A stretch of DNA of 64,000 nucleotides from Rhodospirillales bacterium (lineage in GTDB: Bacteria; Pseudomonadota; Alphaproteobacteria; Rhodospirillales; JASLQF01): the NCBI GenBank assembly GCA_030744625.1, contig JASLQF010000041.1:1-64000 (forward strand), written 5' to 3'. The notes under the pieces were generated by a model, which did not search any database, had not been told where the DNA came from, and saw only the letters and a list, made by a program, of their open reading frames with translations. Shown here piece by piece: positions 1-9,697 of this stretch (the first letter of the stretch is position 1; the number at the start of each line of letters is the position of its first letter). A program made the translations under genes and the position numbers.

Positions 1-216
1 GTGAACTCGGAGAGCCGCCCTTCGGGTCGCGTTTCCCGCTTCCTCGGGGGCCGCGGGGGCGCCCCCCGCAGTTGCAATCGGGGGGACACCCCCCGGTGGC
101 CCCCCGGGGCGTCAGGCGCGCTTGCCGATGGGTTGGCATCGCCGGCGCGCGCCTTCCTGCCGAGGAAGCGGGAAACGCGATCGTATGGGTATCATATGCC
201 TGATCCAGGACACTAA
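1..216 (+). repeat. Dispersed double-hairpin repeat element, copy A (left part outside window)
   Basis: Non-coding. The right end carries the family terminal repeat (TCGTATGGGTATCAT followed by TGATCCAGGACACTA), matching the ends of the copies at 49592-49861 and 59538-59807. Internally, 29-48 (GTCGCGTTTCCCGCTTCCTC) pairs with 162-182 (GAGGAAGCGGGAAACGCGA) to form the right-hand hairpin seen in the other copies. The left terminal repeat would lie before base 1. The last bases read CTAA where the other copies have CTAG. The ribH start codon follows within 2 bp, so the ribH ribosome-binding region lies inside the element. Short reading frames through it are GC artefacts. Confidence 0.75.
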
Positions 217-217
217 G

Positions 218-667
218 ATGGACGGCACTCCCCATGTCCTCATCGTGGAGGCCCGTTTCTACGAAGATATCGCCGACGAGCTGGCGCGGGGCGCATGCGA
301 GGTCCTCGATAAGGCCGGAATCGCTTATACGCGCCTTCCCGTCCCCGGGGTATTCGAAGTGCCGGCCGCCACGCTCCTCGCCCTGGGCTCGGCGGCGGGG
401 CGCTACGCGGGGGTCATCGCGCTGGGCTGCGTGATCCGCGGCGAAACGGACCACTACGAGCATATTTGTCGGCAAGCGAGTCGCGCCCTCATGGACATTT
501 CACTGGATCCCGGCCTGCCCCTCGGCTTCGGTATCCTCACTTGCGAAACACTGGAACAAGCGGCGGTGCGCGCCGCCGTCGATAAGAAAAACAAGGGCGC
601 CAACGCCGCCCAGGCGTGCCTGAGGATGATGGAAATAAAGAATTCCGCGGCCCCTGGGTCCTCATGA
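218..667 (+). CDS. ribH: 6,7-dimethyl-8-ribityllumazine synthase
   Basis: Condenses 5-amino-6-ribitylaminouracil with 3,4-dihydroxy-2-butanone 4-phosphate, the penultimate step of riboflavin synthesis (family knowledge); cytosolic oligomer. The 149-aa length is typical. Family motifs are visible: GVFEVP near residue 44 and GCVIRGETDHYEH at 70-82, in which His79 corresponds to the catalytic base, then GLPLGFGILTCETLEQA and an NKG motif. I chose ATG 218 because it gives a normal N-terminus (MDGTPHVLIVEARFY); longer frames run into the repeat element. The stop overlaps the nusB start (ATGA), so ribH-nusB-thiL form one operon. Upstream rib genes presumably lie before the window. Confidence 0.95.
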   Translation: MDGTPHVLIVEARFYEDIADELARGACEVLDKAGIAYTRLPVPGVFEVPAATLLALGSAAGRYAGVIALGCVIRGETDHYEHICRQASRALMDISLDPGLPLGFGILTCETLEQAAVRAAVDKKNKGANAAQACLRMMEIKNSAAPGSS

Positions 668-1212
668 CTTCCGTGGAAGCCTCCAGCGCTCGGCGGCGCC
701 GGGGGGAAGCCCCCGACAGGGCACGCGCCACCGCCCGCCTGGCCGCCGTTCAGGCGCTCTACGAACTGGAGATGGCGGGCGCGCCCACGGACGCGGTGCT
801 CGCCGAGTTCCTCAATGACCGCTGGCGCCCGGCGCCCGGCGGCGAGGAAGCGGAAGCGGAAGGCGATCTTGCCAAGCCCGACGAAGCGTTTTTTTGCGAA
901 CTCGTGCGCGGGGCCACGGCACGCCATGACGAGATAGGCCGAATGATCGGCGAGGCTCTCTCCGGCGGCTGGACCCTGGAACGCCTTGAACCCCTGATAC
1001 GGACCATCCTCAAGGCTGGAACCTATGAGCTACTGGCACGCCCCGATATCCCGGTCAGGGTCGTCATCACGGAATACGTGGAAGTCGCCCACGCCTTTTT
1101 TGCCGGCAAGGAGCCGGCACTGGTCAATGGCGTGCTGGATCGGCTGGCGCGTACCCTGCGCCACGACGAGTTGGAGACGACGCCAGGTGAGCGAACGACG
1201 GAAACCCGGTGA
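664..1212 (+). CDS. nusB: Transcription antitermination factor NusB
   Basis: RNA-binding helical protein that works with NusE(S10) in rRNA antitermination complexes (family knowledge). The 182-aa product has the N-terminal signature RATARLAAVQALYELEMAG and the C-terminal VVITEYVEVAHAF ... FVNGVLDRLA-type helix (here ALVNGVLDRLAR). It carries an acidic insert around residues 60-80 (GGEEAEAEGD). ATG 664 overlaps the ribH stop by 4 bp. The last 26 bp overlap the start of thiL, as expected of a translationally coupled operon. Confidence 0.93.
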   Translation: MTSVEASSARRRRGEAPDRARATARLAAVQALYELEMAGAPTDAVLAEFLNDRWRPAPGGEEAEAEGDLAKPDEAFFCELVRGATARHDEIGRMIGEALSGGWTLERLEPLIRTILKAGTYELLARPDIPVRVVITEYVEVAHAFFAGKEPALVNGVLDRLARTLRHDELETTPGERTTETR

Positions 1213-2182
1213 GTTCGAGCTCATCGAACGGTATTTCGCGCCGTTGTCGGCGAGCCAGCCGGGTGCCTTCGGTCTGACCGACGACGCCGCCGTACTCGAA
1301 ATCGCGGCCGGCCGGCGATTGGTTTTTTCCATGGACACCCTGGTTGCCGGCGTCCACTTCCCCAAAGACGAACCGGCGGAGACGACCGCCGCCAAGCTGC
1401 TCAGGGTCAACCTTTCGGATCTCGCGGCCATGGGCGCCGTTCCCCTGGCCTATACCCTCTCCACGGCGCTGCCGGAAAGCGTCGATAGCGGCTGGCTGGA
1501 AGGGTTTGCCCGCGGCCTCGCCGTCGATCAGGAGGTTTTCGGAATCACCATGGTCGGCGGCGACACGGTGGCGACGTCCGGGCCCCTGACCCTGACCCTG
1601 GCCGCCCTCGGCACGGTGGGGGAGGGGGGCGAGCTGAGGCGCGCGGCGGCCCAGCCGGGCGACTTCGTTTACGTGTCCGGCACCATCGGCGACGGCGCGC
1701 TCGGGCTTCTGGCGCGGCGCGGCGAGCTCGAGACAGTGGCACCGGACGAGAGATCATTCCTCGTCGAGCGCTATCGCCGGCCGGAGCCGCGCCTCGAACT
1801 CGGTCAACGGCTGATCGGCCTGGCCCACGCGGCGATCGACGTTTCCGACGGTCTGCTTGCCGACCTCGGCCACGTTTGCCGGGCGTCGGGCGTCGACGCC
1901 GCCATTGATGTGCCGCGCCTTCCCCTGTCGCCGGCGGCACGCGCCGCGCTGCGGGCCGATCCTCGACTGATCGAGCGAATACTCACGGGCGGCGACGACT
2001 ATGAATTGCTTTTTACCGCGCCGCCCCGGGTACGTGCCGCGATGGCGACGCTTGCCGACGAAGCCGGCGTGGCGGTGACGGCGATCGGCGAGATCGCCGG
2101 TAACGGCACCGGCGTGGTGCGCGTATTGGATACCGAGGGAGGAGAGATCACCTTCGAGAGGCCCGGCTACAGTCACTTTTAG
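1187..2182 (+). CDS. thiL: Thiamine-monophosphate kinase
   Basis: Phosphorylates thiamine monophosphate to thiamine pyrophosphate with ATP (family knowledge). The 331-aa length fits the family. Visible motifs: the metal-binding GLTDDAAV near residues 29-36, SMDTLVAGVHF at 48-58, NLSDLAAMGA, a glycine-rich GGDTV, SDGLLADLGH and the C-terminal GGDDYELLF. I chose GTG 1187, which overlaps nusB by 26 bp and yields a standard GEFELIERYFAPL N-terminus; no in-frame ATG lies nearby. ThiL often follows nusB in proteobacteria. No TPP riboswitch is visible upstream. Confidence 0.93.
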   Translation: MSERRKPGEFELIERYFAPLSASQPGAFGLTDDAAVLEIAAGRRLVFSMDTLVAGVHFPKDEPAETTAAKLLRVNLSDLAAMGAVPLAYTLSTALPESVDSGWLEGFARGLAVDQEVFGITMVGGDTVATSGPLTLTLAALGTVGEGGELRRAAAQPGDFVYVSGTIGDGALGLLARRGELETVAPDERSFLVERYRRPEPRLELGQRLIGLAHAAIDVSDGLLADLGHVCRASGVDAAIDVPRLPLSPAARAALRADPRLIERILTGGDDYELLFTAPPRVRAAMATLADEAGVAVTAIGEIAGNGTGVVRVLDTEGGEITFERPGYSHF

Positions 2183-2273
2183 GGGTAGCAAACGACGCCC
2201 TCATGGTGGGGCTTTGCAGAGACCCGCGAACCCTTGATAATGGCTCGCAGCGATTGGGGAAAGATCAACGGCC

Positions 2274-2771
2274 ATGAAGAAGCTGGTGATCATACTGGCT
2301 GTTCTCATGATGGTCGCCGGGGGGGCGGTGAGCGTCATGAAGACCATGGAGCTCGGGCCCTTCGCCCCCGAGGACGTAGCCGAAGGGGAGGGACAGGGGG
2401 AAGGCAGGCCGGCAGCGAGGCAGTCGCAGGACGAACCACCGCGTTTCGTCGACGTGGAGCCCCTCAACATTCCGGTGTTTCATGGGGAGCGCGTCGCCAC
2501 GACAGTCCAGATTCAGCTCAAGCTCGAAGCCATCGGCGAGGAAAACGAAAAAGAAATCATCCGCTTGCTTCCCCGTATCGCCGATGCTTTCCTGCGCGAT
2601 ATGCACGCCTTCATTCCGCGCCTTCTCAAGAAGGAACAGCAAATCAAGGTGCCCATCATCAAGAAGCGGCTGCAAATAATCAGCGAGCGGTTGGTTGGTC
2701 CCAACCTCATCCAAAACATCCTGGTGCAGTCGGTATCCGACAGTTCGCGCGGCACCCGCCGAAAAAAATGA
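2274..2771 (+). CDS. Membrane-anchored FliL-like protein
   Basis: 165 aa. One N-terminal membrane segment (about residues 4-22) is followed by a Gly/Glu-rich linker (about 30-50) and a soluble domain. The domain ends in a regular pattern (LPRIADAFLRDMHAF, ... IIKKRLQIISERL ... IQNILVQSVSDS) that resembles the FliL/stomatin-like fold, in which a strand is followed by helices ending in a short hydrophobic strand. No flagellar genes are nearby, so a flagellar role is not supported by context. It lies between thiL and hppA. The C-terminus is basic (RGTRRKK). The FliL relation is a pattern-level inference. Confidence 0.6.
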   Translation: MKKLVIILAVLMMVAGGAVSVMKTMELGPFAPEDVAEGEGQGEGRPAARQSQDEPPRFVDVEPLNIPVFHGERVATTVQIQLKLEAIGEENEKEIIRLLPRIADAFLRDMHAFIPRLLKKEQQIKVPIIKKRLQIISERLVGPNLIQNILVQSVSDSSRGTRRKK

Positions 2772-3019
2772 CCGAAAGGCAAGCTCGCCGGGCGGCGGAG
2801 CGGCACCCTGCCAAGTGGCTTGGTACGCCTCGGCACGGTCCTGAACGATGGCCGCCGGAGAGGCGTCATCCGGCCGCAGACACGGGTTGCCTTGGCGAAG
2901 GGATTCTGGCATTTTCGCCGGCGGTTTTTCCTGCCATCAACCTGTTCGGCGCTTGACGAAGAAGACGGCGGCCGGCCGGACTTTCCCGACAAATCACAAC
3001 CGCAAGGGGTTACTCGAGC

Positions 3020-5113
3020 ATGTCCAACCTGTTCCAACTGGTTATCGCCTGCGGCGTTCTGGCGCTGCTTTACGGACTTTACGCCATTCGCTCGGTGCTG
3101 GCGTCACCGGCGGGAACGGAGCGCATGCAGGAAATCGCCGCGGCCATTCAGGAAGGCGCGCGCGCCTACCTCAATCGCCAGTACCGCGCCATCGCCATCG
3201 CCGGCGTCGTCATCGGGGTTCTCCTGGGTCTGCGCCTTGGCATGTCCGTGGCCGTCGGATACTTCATCGGCGCCATCCTCTCCGGCGCCGCCGGATATAT
3301 CGGCATGAATGTCTCGGTGCGGGCCAACGTACGAACCGCCGAGGCGGCGCGCGCCAGTGGCCTGGCCGGCGGCCTGGACATCGCCTTCAAGTCCGGCGCC
3401 GTCACCGGCATGCTGGTCGTCGGCCTGGCGCTGCTTGGGGTCGCGGTCTACTACATGATTCTGCTCTCCATGATCGACGCCGGATCGGAGGAGGGTTTGC
3501 GCCACATCCTCGAATCCCTCATCGCCCTCGGATTCGGAGCCTCGCTGATTTCCATATTCGCGCGGCTTGGCGGCGGCATCTTCACCAAGGGCGCCGACGT
3601 CGGCGCCGATCTCGTCGGCAAGTTGGAAGCCGGCATTCCCGAGGACGACCCGCGCAATCCCGGCGTCATCGCCGATAATGTCGGCGACAACGTCGGCGAC
3701 TGCGCCGGCATGGCCGCCGACCTGTTCGAGACCTACGTCGTGACCATCGTCGCCACCATGTTGCTGGGCGCCATCTTCTTCACCGGCGAGGCCCGGGAAA
3801 TAATGATGGTGTTTCCCCTCGTCGTCGGAGCCGTGTGCATCGTGGGGTCGGTGGCAGCGACGTTTTTCGTTAGGCTCGGCGCGTCCAACAGCATCATGGG
3901 AGCGCTGTACAAGGGTTTCCTCGCCAGCGCCGTGATCTCGGGCGTGCTCATTGCCCTGGTGATCGCCTGGCTGATGGGATTCGACGCGACCTATGACATG
4001 GGCGGGCGGGCCATTACCGGCACGCAGCTGTTCGTGTGCACCTTGATCGGCCTTGGCGTTACCGGGCTCATCGTCTGGATCACCGAATACTACACCGGCA
4101 CGGACCACCGGCCGGTCAGGCAGATCGCCCAAGCCTCGACCACGGGACACGCCACCAACGTCATCCAGGGCCTGGCTATTTCCATGGAGGCGACGGCGCT
4201 TCCGGTGATCGTCATTTGCGCCGGTATCGTCGCCGGCTACATCGCCGCCGGCATCTTCGGCCTCGCCATTGCCGCCACCACGATGCTGGCGCTGGCCGGC
4301 ATGGTGGTGGCGCTGGACGCCTTCGGCCCGGTCACCGACAACGCCGGCGGCATCGCCGAGATGGCCGATCTGCCGGAAGACGTGCGCAAGACCACCGACG
4401 CTCTCGACGCGGTCGGCAACACCACCAAGGCGGTGACCAAGGGATACGCCATCGGCTCGGCCGGCCTCGCGGCGCTGGTCCTTTTCGCCGCCTATACCGA
4501 GGATCTCGCCTATTACTTCCCCGACGTGAAGGTCACCTTCGTGCTGCAGGACCCCTACGTGGTGGTCGGACTCTTCATCGGCGGCCTGCTGCCGTTTCTG
4601 TTCGGGTCCATGGGCATGATGGCGGTGGGCCGCGCCGGCGGTGAACTGGTCGAGGAGATCCGCCGCCAGTTCCGGGAAAACCCCGGCATCATGGAGGGCA
4701 CGTCGAAGCCCGAATATGGCACCTGCGTCGACATGCTCACCAAAACGGCCATCAGGGAGATGATCGTGCCCTCCATGCTGCCCATCTTCGCGCCCGTCGT
4801 TATGTACGGGGCCGTCGTCACCATCGCCGATCAGGCGGCGGCCTTTTCGGCACTGGGAGCGATGCTGCTGGGCACCATCGTCACCGGCCTGTTCGTGGCC
4901 ATTTCCATGACATCCGGTGGCGGCGCCTGGGACAACGCCAAGAAATACATCGAAGACGGCAATCACGGCGGCAAGGGCTCGGACGCGCACCATGCCGCCG
5001 TCACCGGCGACACCGTCGGCGATCCCTACAAGGACACCGCCGGCCCGGCCATCAACCCGATGATCAAGATCATCAACATCGTGGCCATCCTGATGCTGGC
5101 CATCCTGGCCTGA
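3020..5113 (+). CDS. hppA: Membrane-bound proton-translocating pyrophosphatase, K+-independent type
   Basis: Couples pyrophosphate hydrolysis to H+ export across the inner membrane. At 697 aa with about 16 hydrophobic segments, it has the family's usual size. The catalytic loop is intact: [11 protein letters not shown] (190-200), IPEDDPRNP, and [19 protein letters not shown] (219-237). The residue that separates K+-independent from K+-dependent enzymes is Lys470 in GNTTKA, which indicates the K+-independent H+ pump. A second substrate-binding cluster, [18 protein letters not shown], is at the C-terminus. ATG 3020 follows AAGGGG at 3003-3008. A 248-bp gap before the gene holds nothing I recognise. 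Confidence 0.96.
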   Translation: MSNLFQLVIACGVLALLYGLYAIRSVLASPAGTERMQEIAAAIQEGARAYLNRQYRAIAIAGVVIGVLLGLRLGMSVAVGYFIGAILSGAAGYIGMNVSVRANVRTAEAARASGLAGGLDIAFKSGAVTGMLVVGLALLGVAVYYMILLSMIDAGSEEGLRHILESLIALGFGASLISIFARLGGGIFTKGADVGADLVGKLEAGIPEDDPRNPGVIADNVGDNVGDCAGMAADLFETYVVTIVATMLLGAIFFTGEAREIMMVFPLVVGAVCIVGSVAATFFVRLGASNSIMGALYKGFLASAVISGVLIALVIAWLMGFDATYDMGGRAITGTQLFVCTLIGLGVTGLIVWITEYYTGTDHRPVRQIAQASTTGHATNVIQGLAISMEATALPVIVICAGIVAGYIAAGIFGLAIAATTMLALAGMVVALDAFGPVTDNAGGIAEMADLPEDVRKTTDALDAVGNTTKAVTKGYAIGSAGLAALVLFAAYTEDLAYYFPDVKVTFVLQDPYVVVGLFIGGLLPFLFGSMGMMAVGRAGGELVEEIRRQFRENPGIMEGTSKPEYGTCVDMLTKTAIREMIVPSMLPIFAPVVMYGAVVTIADQAAAFSALGAMLLGTIVTGLFVAISMTSGGGAWDNAKKYIEDGNHGGKGSDAHHAAVTGDTVGDPYKDTAGPAINPMIKIINIVAILMLAILA

Positions 5114-5159
5114 CCGAATCAGCGTCCGGGGTCTTTATGAAATAGAGGGCGGCGCCAGC

Positions 5160-5609
5160 CTATTGGCCGAAGTTGCCGAAATTACCGAGGATTTGCTCGA
5201 AGAAGGTCAATTTCTTGCCCTCGGTCGGGGTGACCCGGTCAACGGGCTCGATCCGGCGCCCTTCCTCCAGGCCGATGGTCCTGATCTCGGAGACCTTGCC
5301 TTGCCGGTCGAACGCGACGACGACGACGCGGCGTTCGCGGACCTTGGGCTCGAAAAAAGCGACGGTTTCGGTGCGCTGACTGATGTAGTACCAGATCTCG
5401 TTGTCAAAAATGGCCGTGCTGGATGGAGAGCCCAGGATTTCAGCGACCTCGACGCGGCCGTGCCGGCCGGGCTCGATTTGCGCCAGGCGCTCGGCGTCGG
5501 CCGAATTCCCCCGCGTCGCCACGCGCGGCGCGCAGGCGAGGAGGACCGTGGCCAAGATGGCGACGGCGACTACCCGCCACGACGAATTTGAGCGAAGATT
5601 TCGACCCAT
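5160..5609 (-). CDS. bamE: Outer-membrane assembly lipoprotein BamE (SmpA/OmlA family)
   Basis: Small lipoprotein of the BAM complex that folds beta-barrel proteins into the outer membrane (family knowledge). 149 aa from ATG 5609, chosen because it gives a lipoprotein signal: basic MGRNLRSNSSWR, a hydrophobic core, then the lipobox LLAC. The SmpA/OmlA domain follows: VEVAEILGSPSST, then DNEIWYYIS, then a strand RRVVVVAFDRQGKV. The C-terminus ends in a Phe/Gly-rich tail (FFEQILGNFGNFGQ). Divergently transcribed from the cytochrome bc1 chaperone gene, with about 140 bp between. Longer upstream frames lack signal features. Confidence 0.9.
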   Translation of the reverse strand: MGRNLRSNSSWRVVAVAILATVLLACAPRVATRGNSADAERLAQIEPGRHGRVEVAEILGSPSSTAIFDNEIWYYISQRTETVAFFEPKVRERRVVVVAFDRQGKVSEIRTIGLEEGRRIEPVDRVTPTEGKKLTFFEQILGNFGNFGQ

Positions 5610-5748
5610 GTGTTCCGGCCTTGCTGCCCTCGCCAGACGACGCGACCGTCGCGAGTTCCTTACGATGGAGTAAACAAAACATGGCACCCACCGCGACGCC
5701 TTGTCAATTGCCGCCGCGCGCCGCCACGGCACGCCTCGAGGCAATGCC

Positions 5749-6327
5749 GTGAAGCTCGGCCGATTGTTCCGCCGCCCGCGCTGGCGCGCCATCGCCCACG
5801 AACTTTATGCCGCCATCGTGCTTCAGGCACGCCGCCCGGAGTTCTACGTGCGTTGCGCGGTCCCCGATTCGCCGGATGGCCGCTTCGACGCGATCGCGCT
5901 GCACGCGTTCCTGGTCTTGCGCAGGCTCAAGCGCGACCATGCCCGCACCGAGCAATTGGCGCAGACGCTATTCGACATTATGTTCGAGGACATGGACCAG
6001 AACCTACGGGAAATGGGCGTCGGAGACCTCGGCGTCGGCAGGCGGGTCAAAGCCATGGCCCAGGCCTTTTATGGGCGCGCCGCGGCCTACGAAGCGGCGA
6101 GCGCCGGCGACGATGCCGCGTTGGGCGAGGCCCTCCGGCGCAATCTCTATCGCGGTACCGCGCCCGGCGACGACGACGTGGCCGCCGTAGTCGCCTACAT
6201 GCGTCGGGAGGCCGCCGCGCTCGACGCTCGCGACATCGAGCGCTTGATCGAGGGGGACCTCCACTTCGGCACGCCGCCCGGGGCCAATCCGGCGGACGGA
6301 GAGACCACCGGCGAGATTCCGTCGTGA
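5749..6327 (+). CDS. Ubiquinol-cytochrome c chaperone family protein (CBP3-like)
   Basis: 192 aa from GTG 5749; a longer TTG start at 5701 is possible. It carries the signature of the CBP3/ubiquinol-cytochrome c chaperone family: ARRPEFYVRCAVPDSPDGRF, then FLVLRRLK, LAQTLFDIMFEDMDQNLREMG and VGRRVKAMAQAFYGR. In mitochondria the homologue assists cytochrome b assembly into complex III; a similar role in the bacterial bc1 complex is inference. The stop overlaps the yceD start (GTGA). In alphaproteobacteria it commonly sits between bamE and yceD, as here. Confidence 0.88.
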   Translation: MKLGRLFRRPRWRAIAHELYAAIVLQARRPEFYVRCAVPDSPDGRFDAIALHAFLVLRRLKRDHARTEQLAQTLFDIMFEDMDQNLREMGVGDLGVGRRVKAMAQAFYGRAAAYEAASAGDDAALGEALRRNLYRGTAPGDDDVAAVVAYMRREAAALDARDIERLIEGDLHFGTPPGANPADGETTGEIPS

Positions 6328-6899
6328 ACGCCCGGCCCTTACCCGAGTTCTCCCGGCCCCTGCTGGTGGCCGACTTCGACGAGGACAAGACGGTCCGGCG
6401 AATCGAGGCCGATACCGGGGAACGCTCGGCCCTCGCCGAAAGGTTCGGGATCGTCGCGCTGGACAGCCTGAGCGCCACGGTTTCCCTCCATACGCAACCG
6501 GGACGTGGTGTCGTGCGCGTCCACGGGGAATTCAGCGCCGAGGTCGTTCAAACCTGCGTCGTCACACTGGAGCCGCTATCCACCCGCCTACATGCGGCCT
6601 TCGAGCGCCTTTACGGCCCGGAAGAAGAAGGCTCGGAGGCGAGTACGTCGGCACCCGACGGGCCGGAGCACGCCGTGATCGGACCCGACGCCGAAGAGCC
6701 CCCGCAGCCGTTCGTCGATGGCGCCATCGATATTGGAGAAGCGGTTGCCGAGCAGTTGGCCATCGAGTTGGATCCCTTTCCCCGCGCCCCCGGGGCAGTC
6801 TTCCAGGGATTTTCGAGCGAATCGGACGATGACCGCGAGGCGGGCGGAGAGCGCCGCCCCTTCGCCACCCTGAAGGACCTCATGGGCAAAACGGAATAA
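6324..6899 (+). CDS. yceD: YceD family protein (DUF177)
   Basis: 191 aa from GTG 6324, overlapping the preceding stop. YceD proteins are encoded immediately upstream of rpmF across bacteria and are linked to 23S rRNA/large-subunit biogenesis (family knowledge). Visible hallmarks are the RCVVTLEP-type strand (here QTCVVTLEPLST), an acidic central region and the C-terminal block EAVAEQLAIELDPFPRAPG followed by RPFATLKDLMGK. The second conserved Cys of many YceD proteins is absent from the C-terminal block. Neighbour rpmF follows after 87 bp. Confidence 0.88.
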   Translation: MNARPLPEFSRPLLVADFDEDKTVRRIEADTGERSALAERFGIVALDSLSATVSLHTQPGRGVVRVHGEFSAEVVQTCVVTLEPLSTRLHAAFERLYGPEEEGSEASTSAPDGPEHAVIGPDAEEPPQPFVDGAIDIGEAVAEQLAIELDPFPRAPGAVFQGFSSESDDDREAGGERRPFATLKDLMGKTE

Positions 6900-6986
6900 T
6901 TGTATTCCCGACTTGCCCAGTCCTGTATTCTTGGATATGAAGATGCCGCCCACGGACGGGCCACTCCGTATCGAAAGTACAAGACA

Positions 6987-7172
6987 ATGGCTGTTCCCAA
7001 GAAAAAAATCTCAAAATCGCGCCGCGACCAGCGCCGCGCCCATGATGCACTAAAGCCAGGGGTGTACGAAGAGTGCCCGGAATGTGGTGAGCTGAAGCGC
7101 CCTCATCATGTCTGTCTCGCCTGCGGACAGTATAACGGCCGCGAAGTCGTCACTGCGGAAGACGCCGCTTAA
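6987..7172 (+). CDS. rpmF: 50S ribosomal protein L32
   Basis: 61 aa with the classic start [20 protein letters not shown]. Two CxxC pairs (CPEC and CLAC) flank a short basic loop, so this is the zinc-binding form of L32. ATG 6987 is preceded by AAGTACAAGACA, a weak Shine-Dalgarno. The gene lies between yceD and plsX, the conserved bacterial order rpmF-plsX-fabH. Confidence 0.97.
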   Translation: MAVPKKKISKSRRDQRRAHDALKPGVYEECPECGELKRPHHVCLACGQYNGREVVTAEDAA

Positions 7173-7218
7173 TCCGTATACCATTGTTTCCAGGGGCCTC
7201 GGACTTTTGAAAGAACGC

Positions 7219-8253
7219 GTGACCCTATCCATCGACGCCATGGGCGGCGACAACGCGCCGCGCGTGGTCGTTGCCGGAATCGACATTGCCCGCAAACGGT
7301 TGCCAGGCGTGAAATTCCTGCTGTTTGGCGATCAATCGCGCCTGGAGCTGCTGTTCGAGGCGCATCCCAAGACCCGGGACATCTGCGAAGTGCGCCACAC
7401 CACCGACGTCGTCACCAACGACGCCAAGGCGGGAGTGGCCTTGCGATCGGGGCGCAACTCGAGCATGCGTCTGGCCATCAACGCGGTCGGCGAGGGCGAG
7501 GCGGCGGGCATCGTTTCGGCGGGCAATACCGGCGCCCTCATGGCCATGGCGAAATTCGTGCTCAAGACGCTGCCGGGAATCGACCGCCCGGCCATCGCCA
7601 CCTATTTCCCTACCATGCGCGGGGAAAGTGTCATGCTCGACCTTGGTGCCAACGTGGAGTGCGACGCCGACAACCTGGTGCAGTTCGCCGTCATGGGCGA
7701 GGTCTTCGCCCGCCACGTGCTGGGGCTCGAGCAGCCCTCCATCGGCATCCTCAACATCGGCGCCGAGGACCTCAAGGGTAACGAAGCCGTCAAGATGGCA
7801 AGCTCCACCCTGCAAGCCAGTCCGTTGCCCATAAAGTTCCACGGATTCATCGAGGGCGACGACATCGGTGCCGGCATCGTCGATGTCGTCGTCACCGACG
7901 GTTTCACCGGCAACGTCGCCCTGAAGACGGCGGAGGGCACGGCCAACCTGTTCAAGCATTTCCTCAGGCTGTCCCTCAACGAGTCCTTGATGACGCGGCT
8001 CGCCGCCCTGCTGGCGAAACCCGCCCTGGAAGCCTTCCGCGCCCGCTTGGACCCGCGCCGCTACAACGGTGCCATGTTCGTCGGGCTCAATGGCATCTGC
8101 GTAAAAAGCCACGGCGGCACCGATGAGCTGGGTTTCGCCCATGCCATCGAAGTCGCCGTCAATCTGATAACGCGCGGCTTCAACGAAAAGATCAAGGAGG
8201 ACCTCGGTCATCTGGCCGACGAGTCCGCCGAGGCCAAGACGGCGGCGCTCTGA
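7219..8253 (+). CDS. plsX: Phosphate acyltransferase PlsX
   Basis: Makes acyl-phosphate from acyl-ACP for phospholipid synthesis (family knowledge). 344 aa. The family start [17 protein letters not shown] follows GTG 7219; TTG 7207 is an in-frame alternative. Other conserved blocks: [51 protein letters not shown], and [12 protein letters not shown] followed by [12 protein letters not shown]. The stop overlaps the fabH start by 1 bp (TGATG). Confidence 0.95.
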   Translation: MTLSIDAMGGDNAPRVVVAGIDIARKRLPGVKFLLFGDQSRLELLFEAHPKTRDICEVRHTTDVVTNDAKAGVALRSGRNSSMRLAINAVGEGEAAGIVSAGNTGALMAMAKFVLKTLPGIDRPAIATYFPTMRGESVMLDLGANVECDADNLVQFAVMGEVFARHVLGLEQPSIGILNIGAEDLKGNEAVKMASSTLQASPLPIKFHGFIEGDDIGAGIVDVVVTDGFTGNVALKTAEGTANLFKHFLRLSLNESLMTRLAALLAKPALEAFRARLDPRRYNGAMFVGLNGICVKSHGGTDELGFAHAIEVAVNLITRGFNEKIKEDLGHLADESAEAKTAAL

Positions 8254-9248
8254 TGACCATGACTTCGCAGATCGTCGGCTGTGGCGCCTACCTGCCCGAG
8301 CGCGTTGTCGACAACGATGAACTCTCCAAGAGGGTGGACACCACCAACGAGTGGATTTTCTCGCGAACCGGCATCCGCGAGCGGCGTATCGCGGCCGATG
8401 GCGAGCTGACTTCCGACCTCGCCTTCGAGGCCAGCAAGAAGGCACTGGAGAGTGCCGGAATCGGGGCCGACGAGGTGGACCTCATCGTGCTTGGCACGAC
8501 GACGCCGGATAAGACCTTTCCCGCCACCGCGACCGCGGTTCAGAGAATGCTGGGGCTCAAGAACGGCGCCGCTTTCGACGTCCAGGCCGTGTGCTCCGGC
8601 TTCATATATTCGCTCGCCGTCGCCGACAACTTCGTGAAGGCGGGCCAGGCGCGCACCGCCCTGGTCATCGGCGCCGAGACGTTTTCGCGGATTCTCGATT
8701 GGGAGGACCGTGCCACCTGCGTGCTGTTCGGCGACGGCGCCGGGGCCGTCGTCCTGCGCGGCAGCGAGGCGGAGGCGGCGGGGCCGGACGGCCACGGGCG
8801 CAACAGCGCGCGAGGTATTCTGTCTACCCACCTGCACTCGGACGGCCGGTATAGCGATTTGCTTTACGTGGACGGCGGGCCGTCCTCGACACGAACGGTC
8901 GGCCATGTGCGCATGCGGGGCCGCGAGGTATTTCGCCACGCCGTCTCCAACCTTTCCGCCGTCATCGAGGAAGCCTTGGACGCCAACGGCATGCAGTCTT
9001 CCGACATCGATTGGGTGGTGCCCCACCAGGCCAACAAGCGGATTCTCGACGCCACCGTGCGCAAGCTCGGGCTACCGCCGGAGAGGGTGGTGACAACCCT
9101 AGAGCGCCATGCCAACACGTCGGCCGCGTCCGTCCCCCTGGCCCTCGACGAGGCCGTCCGCGACGGCCGCGTGCAGCCGGGCAATCTGGTGCTTTTGGAA
9201 GCCATGGGCGGCGGCTTTACCTGGGGTGCGTGCTTGATTCGGTGGTGA
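8253..9248 (+). CDS. fabH: Beta-ketoacyl-ACP synthase III
   Basis: Condenses acetyl-CoA with malonyl-ACP to start fatty acid synthesis (family knowledge). 331 aa. The catalytic triad is intact: Cys114 in AVCSGF, His258 in VPHQANKR and Asn288 in RHANTS. Other blocks: [15 protein letters not shown] near residue 38 and the C-terminal [13 protein letters not shown]. Translationally coupled to plsX. A 137-bp gap then precedes ihfA. Confidence 0.96.
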   Translation: MTMTSQIVGCGAYLPERVVDNDELSKRVDTTNEWIFSRTGIRERRIAADGELTSDLAFEASKKALESAGIGADEVDLIVLGTTTPDKTFPATATAVQRMLGLKNGAAFDVQAVCSGFIYSLAVADNFVKAGQARTALVIGAETFSRILDWEDRATCVLFGDGAGAVVLRGSEAEAAGPDGHGRNSARGILSTHLHSDGRYSDLLYVDGGPSSTRTVGHVRMRGREVFRHAVSNLSAVIEEALDANGMQSSDIDWVVPHQANKRILDATVRKLGLPPERVVTTLERHANTSAASVPLALDEAVRDGRVQPGNLVLLEAMGGGFTWGACLIRW

Positions 9249-9385
9249 GCGCAAGATCCGCCGGGAAACTTCGGCGCCGCATCAAAGAGTTCCGGCATCC
9301 CTTTGATATTGACGGATTTATTACACAGCGCTAGGCTTGGGCGCGATCACAAGAAATCAATGGCGGCAATTGGTGGCGGGGCGGC

Positions 9386-9688
9386 ATGACAGGAAGCACA
9401 ATTACGCGCGCGCAACTCAGCGAGGCGGTGTATCGCGAGGTCGGTCTTTCGCGCAACGAATCGGCGGAACTGCTGGAAGCGGTCCTCCGTCAGGTCTCCG
9501 ATGCGCTGGCCCGCGGGGAGTCGGTGAAGATTTCGTCCTTCGGCAGCTTTTCCGTGCGCCGCAAGGAGCAGAGAATCGGGCGCAATCCGAAAACCGGCGA
9601 GGAAGTCCCCATTCTGCCCCGCAAGGTTTTGGTTTTTCGCCCCTCCCAGGTCCTGAAAAGCCGGATCAACGAAAGAGGTGTGGCCTGA
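9386..9688 (+). CDS. ihfA: Integration host factor subunit alpha
   Basis: 100 aa of the HU/IHF DNA-bending fold. Visible family signatures are [18 protein letters not shown], the central [20 protein letters not shown], and the beta-arm [20 protein letters not shown], in which the arm-tip proline is present. The start ATG 9386 lies 137 bp after fabH. The partner ihfB is not in the window. The MerR-type gene follows after 9 bp, an arrangement common in alphaproteobacteria. Confidence 0.93.
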   Translation: MTGSTITRAQLSEAVYREVGLSRNESAELLEAVLRQVSDALARGESVKISSFGSFSVRRKEQRIGRNPKTGEEVPILPRKVLVFRPSQVLKSRINERGVA

Positions 9689-9697
9689 GGCGGCGTA

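Noticed and set aside
1-216. Short 71-residue frame within repeat copy A
   Set aside because: It lies in the hairpin element, is Arg/Ser/Pro-rich and varies between copies; the element is non-coding.
2183-2273. Riboswitches (TPP, FMN) around the ribH-thiL cluster
   Set aside because: No matching conserved cores in the window; the region upstream of ribH is repeat sequence.
3104-4993. 629-residue open frame on the minus strand opposite hppA
   Set aside because: Composition is His/Gly/Asp-rich with no domains; hppA on the other strand is complete and conserved. GC-driven shadow frame.
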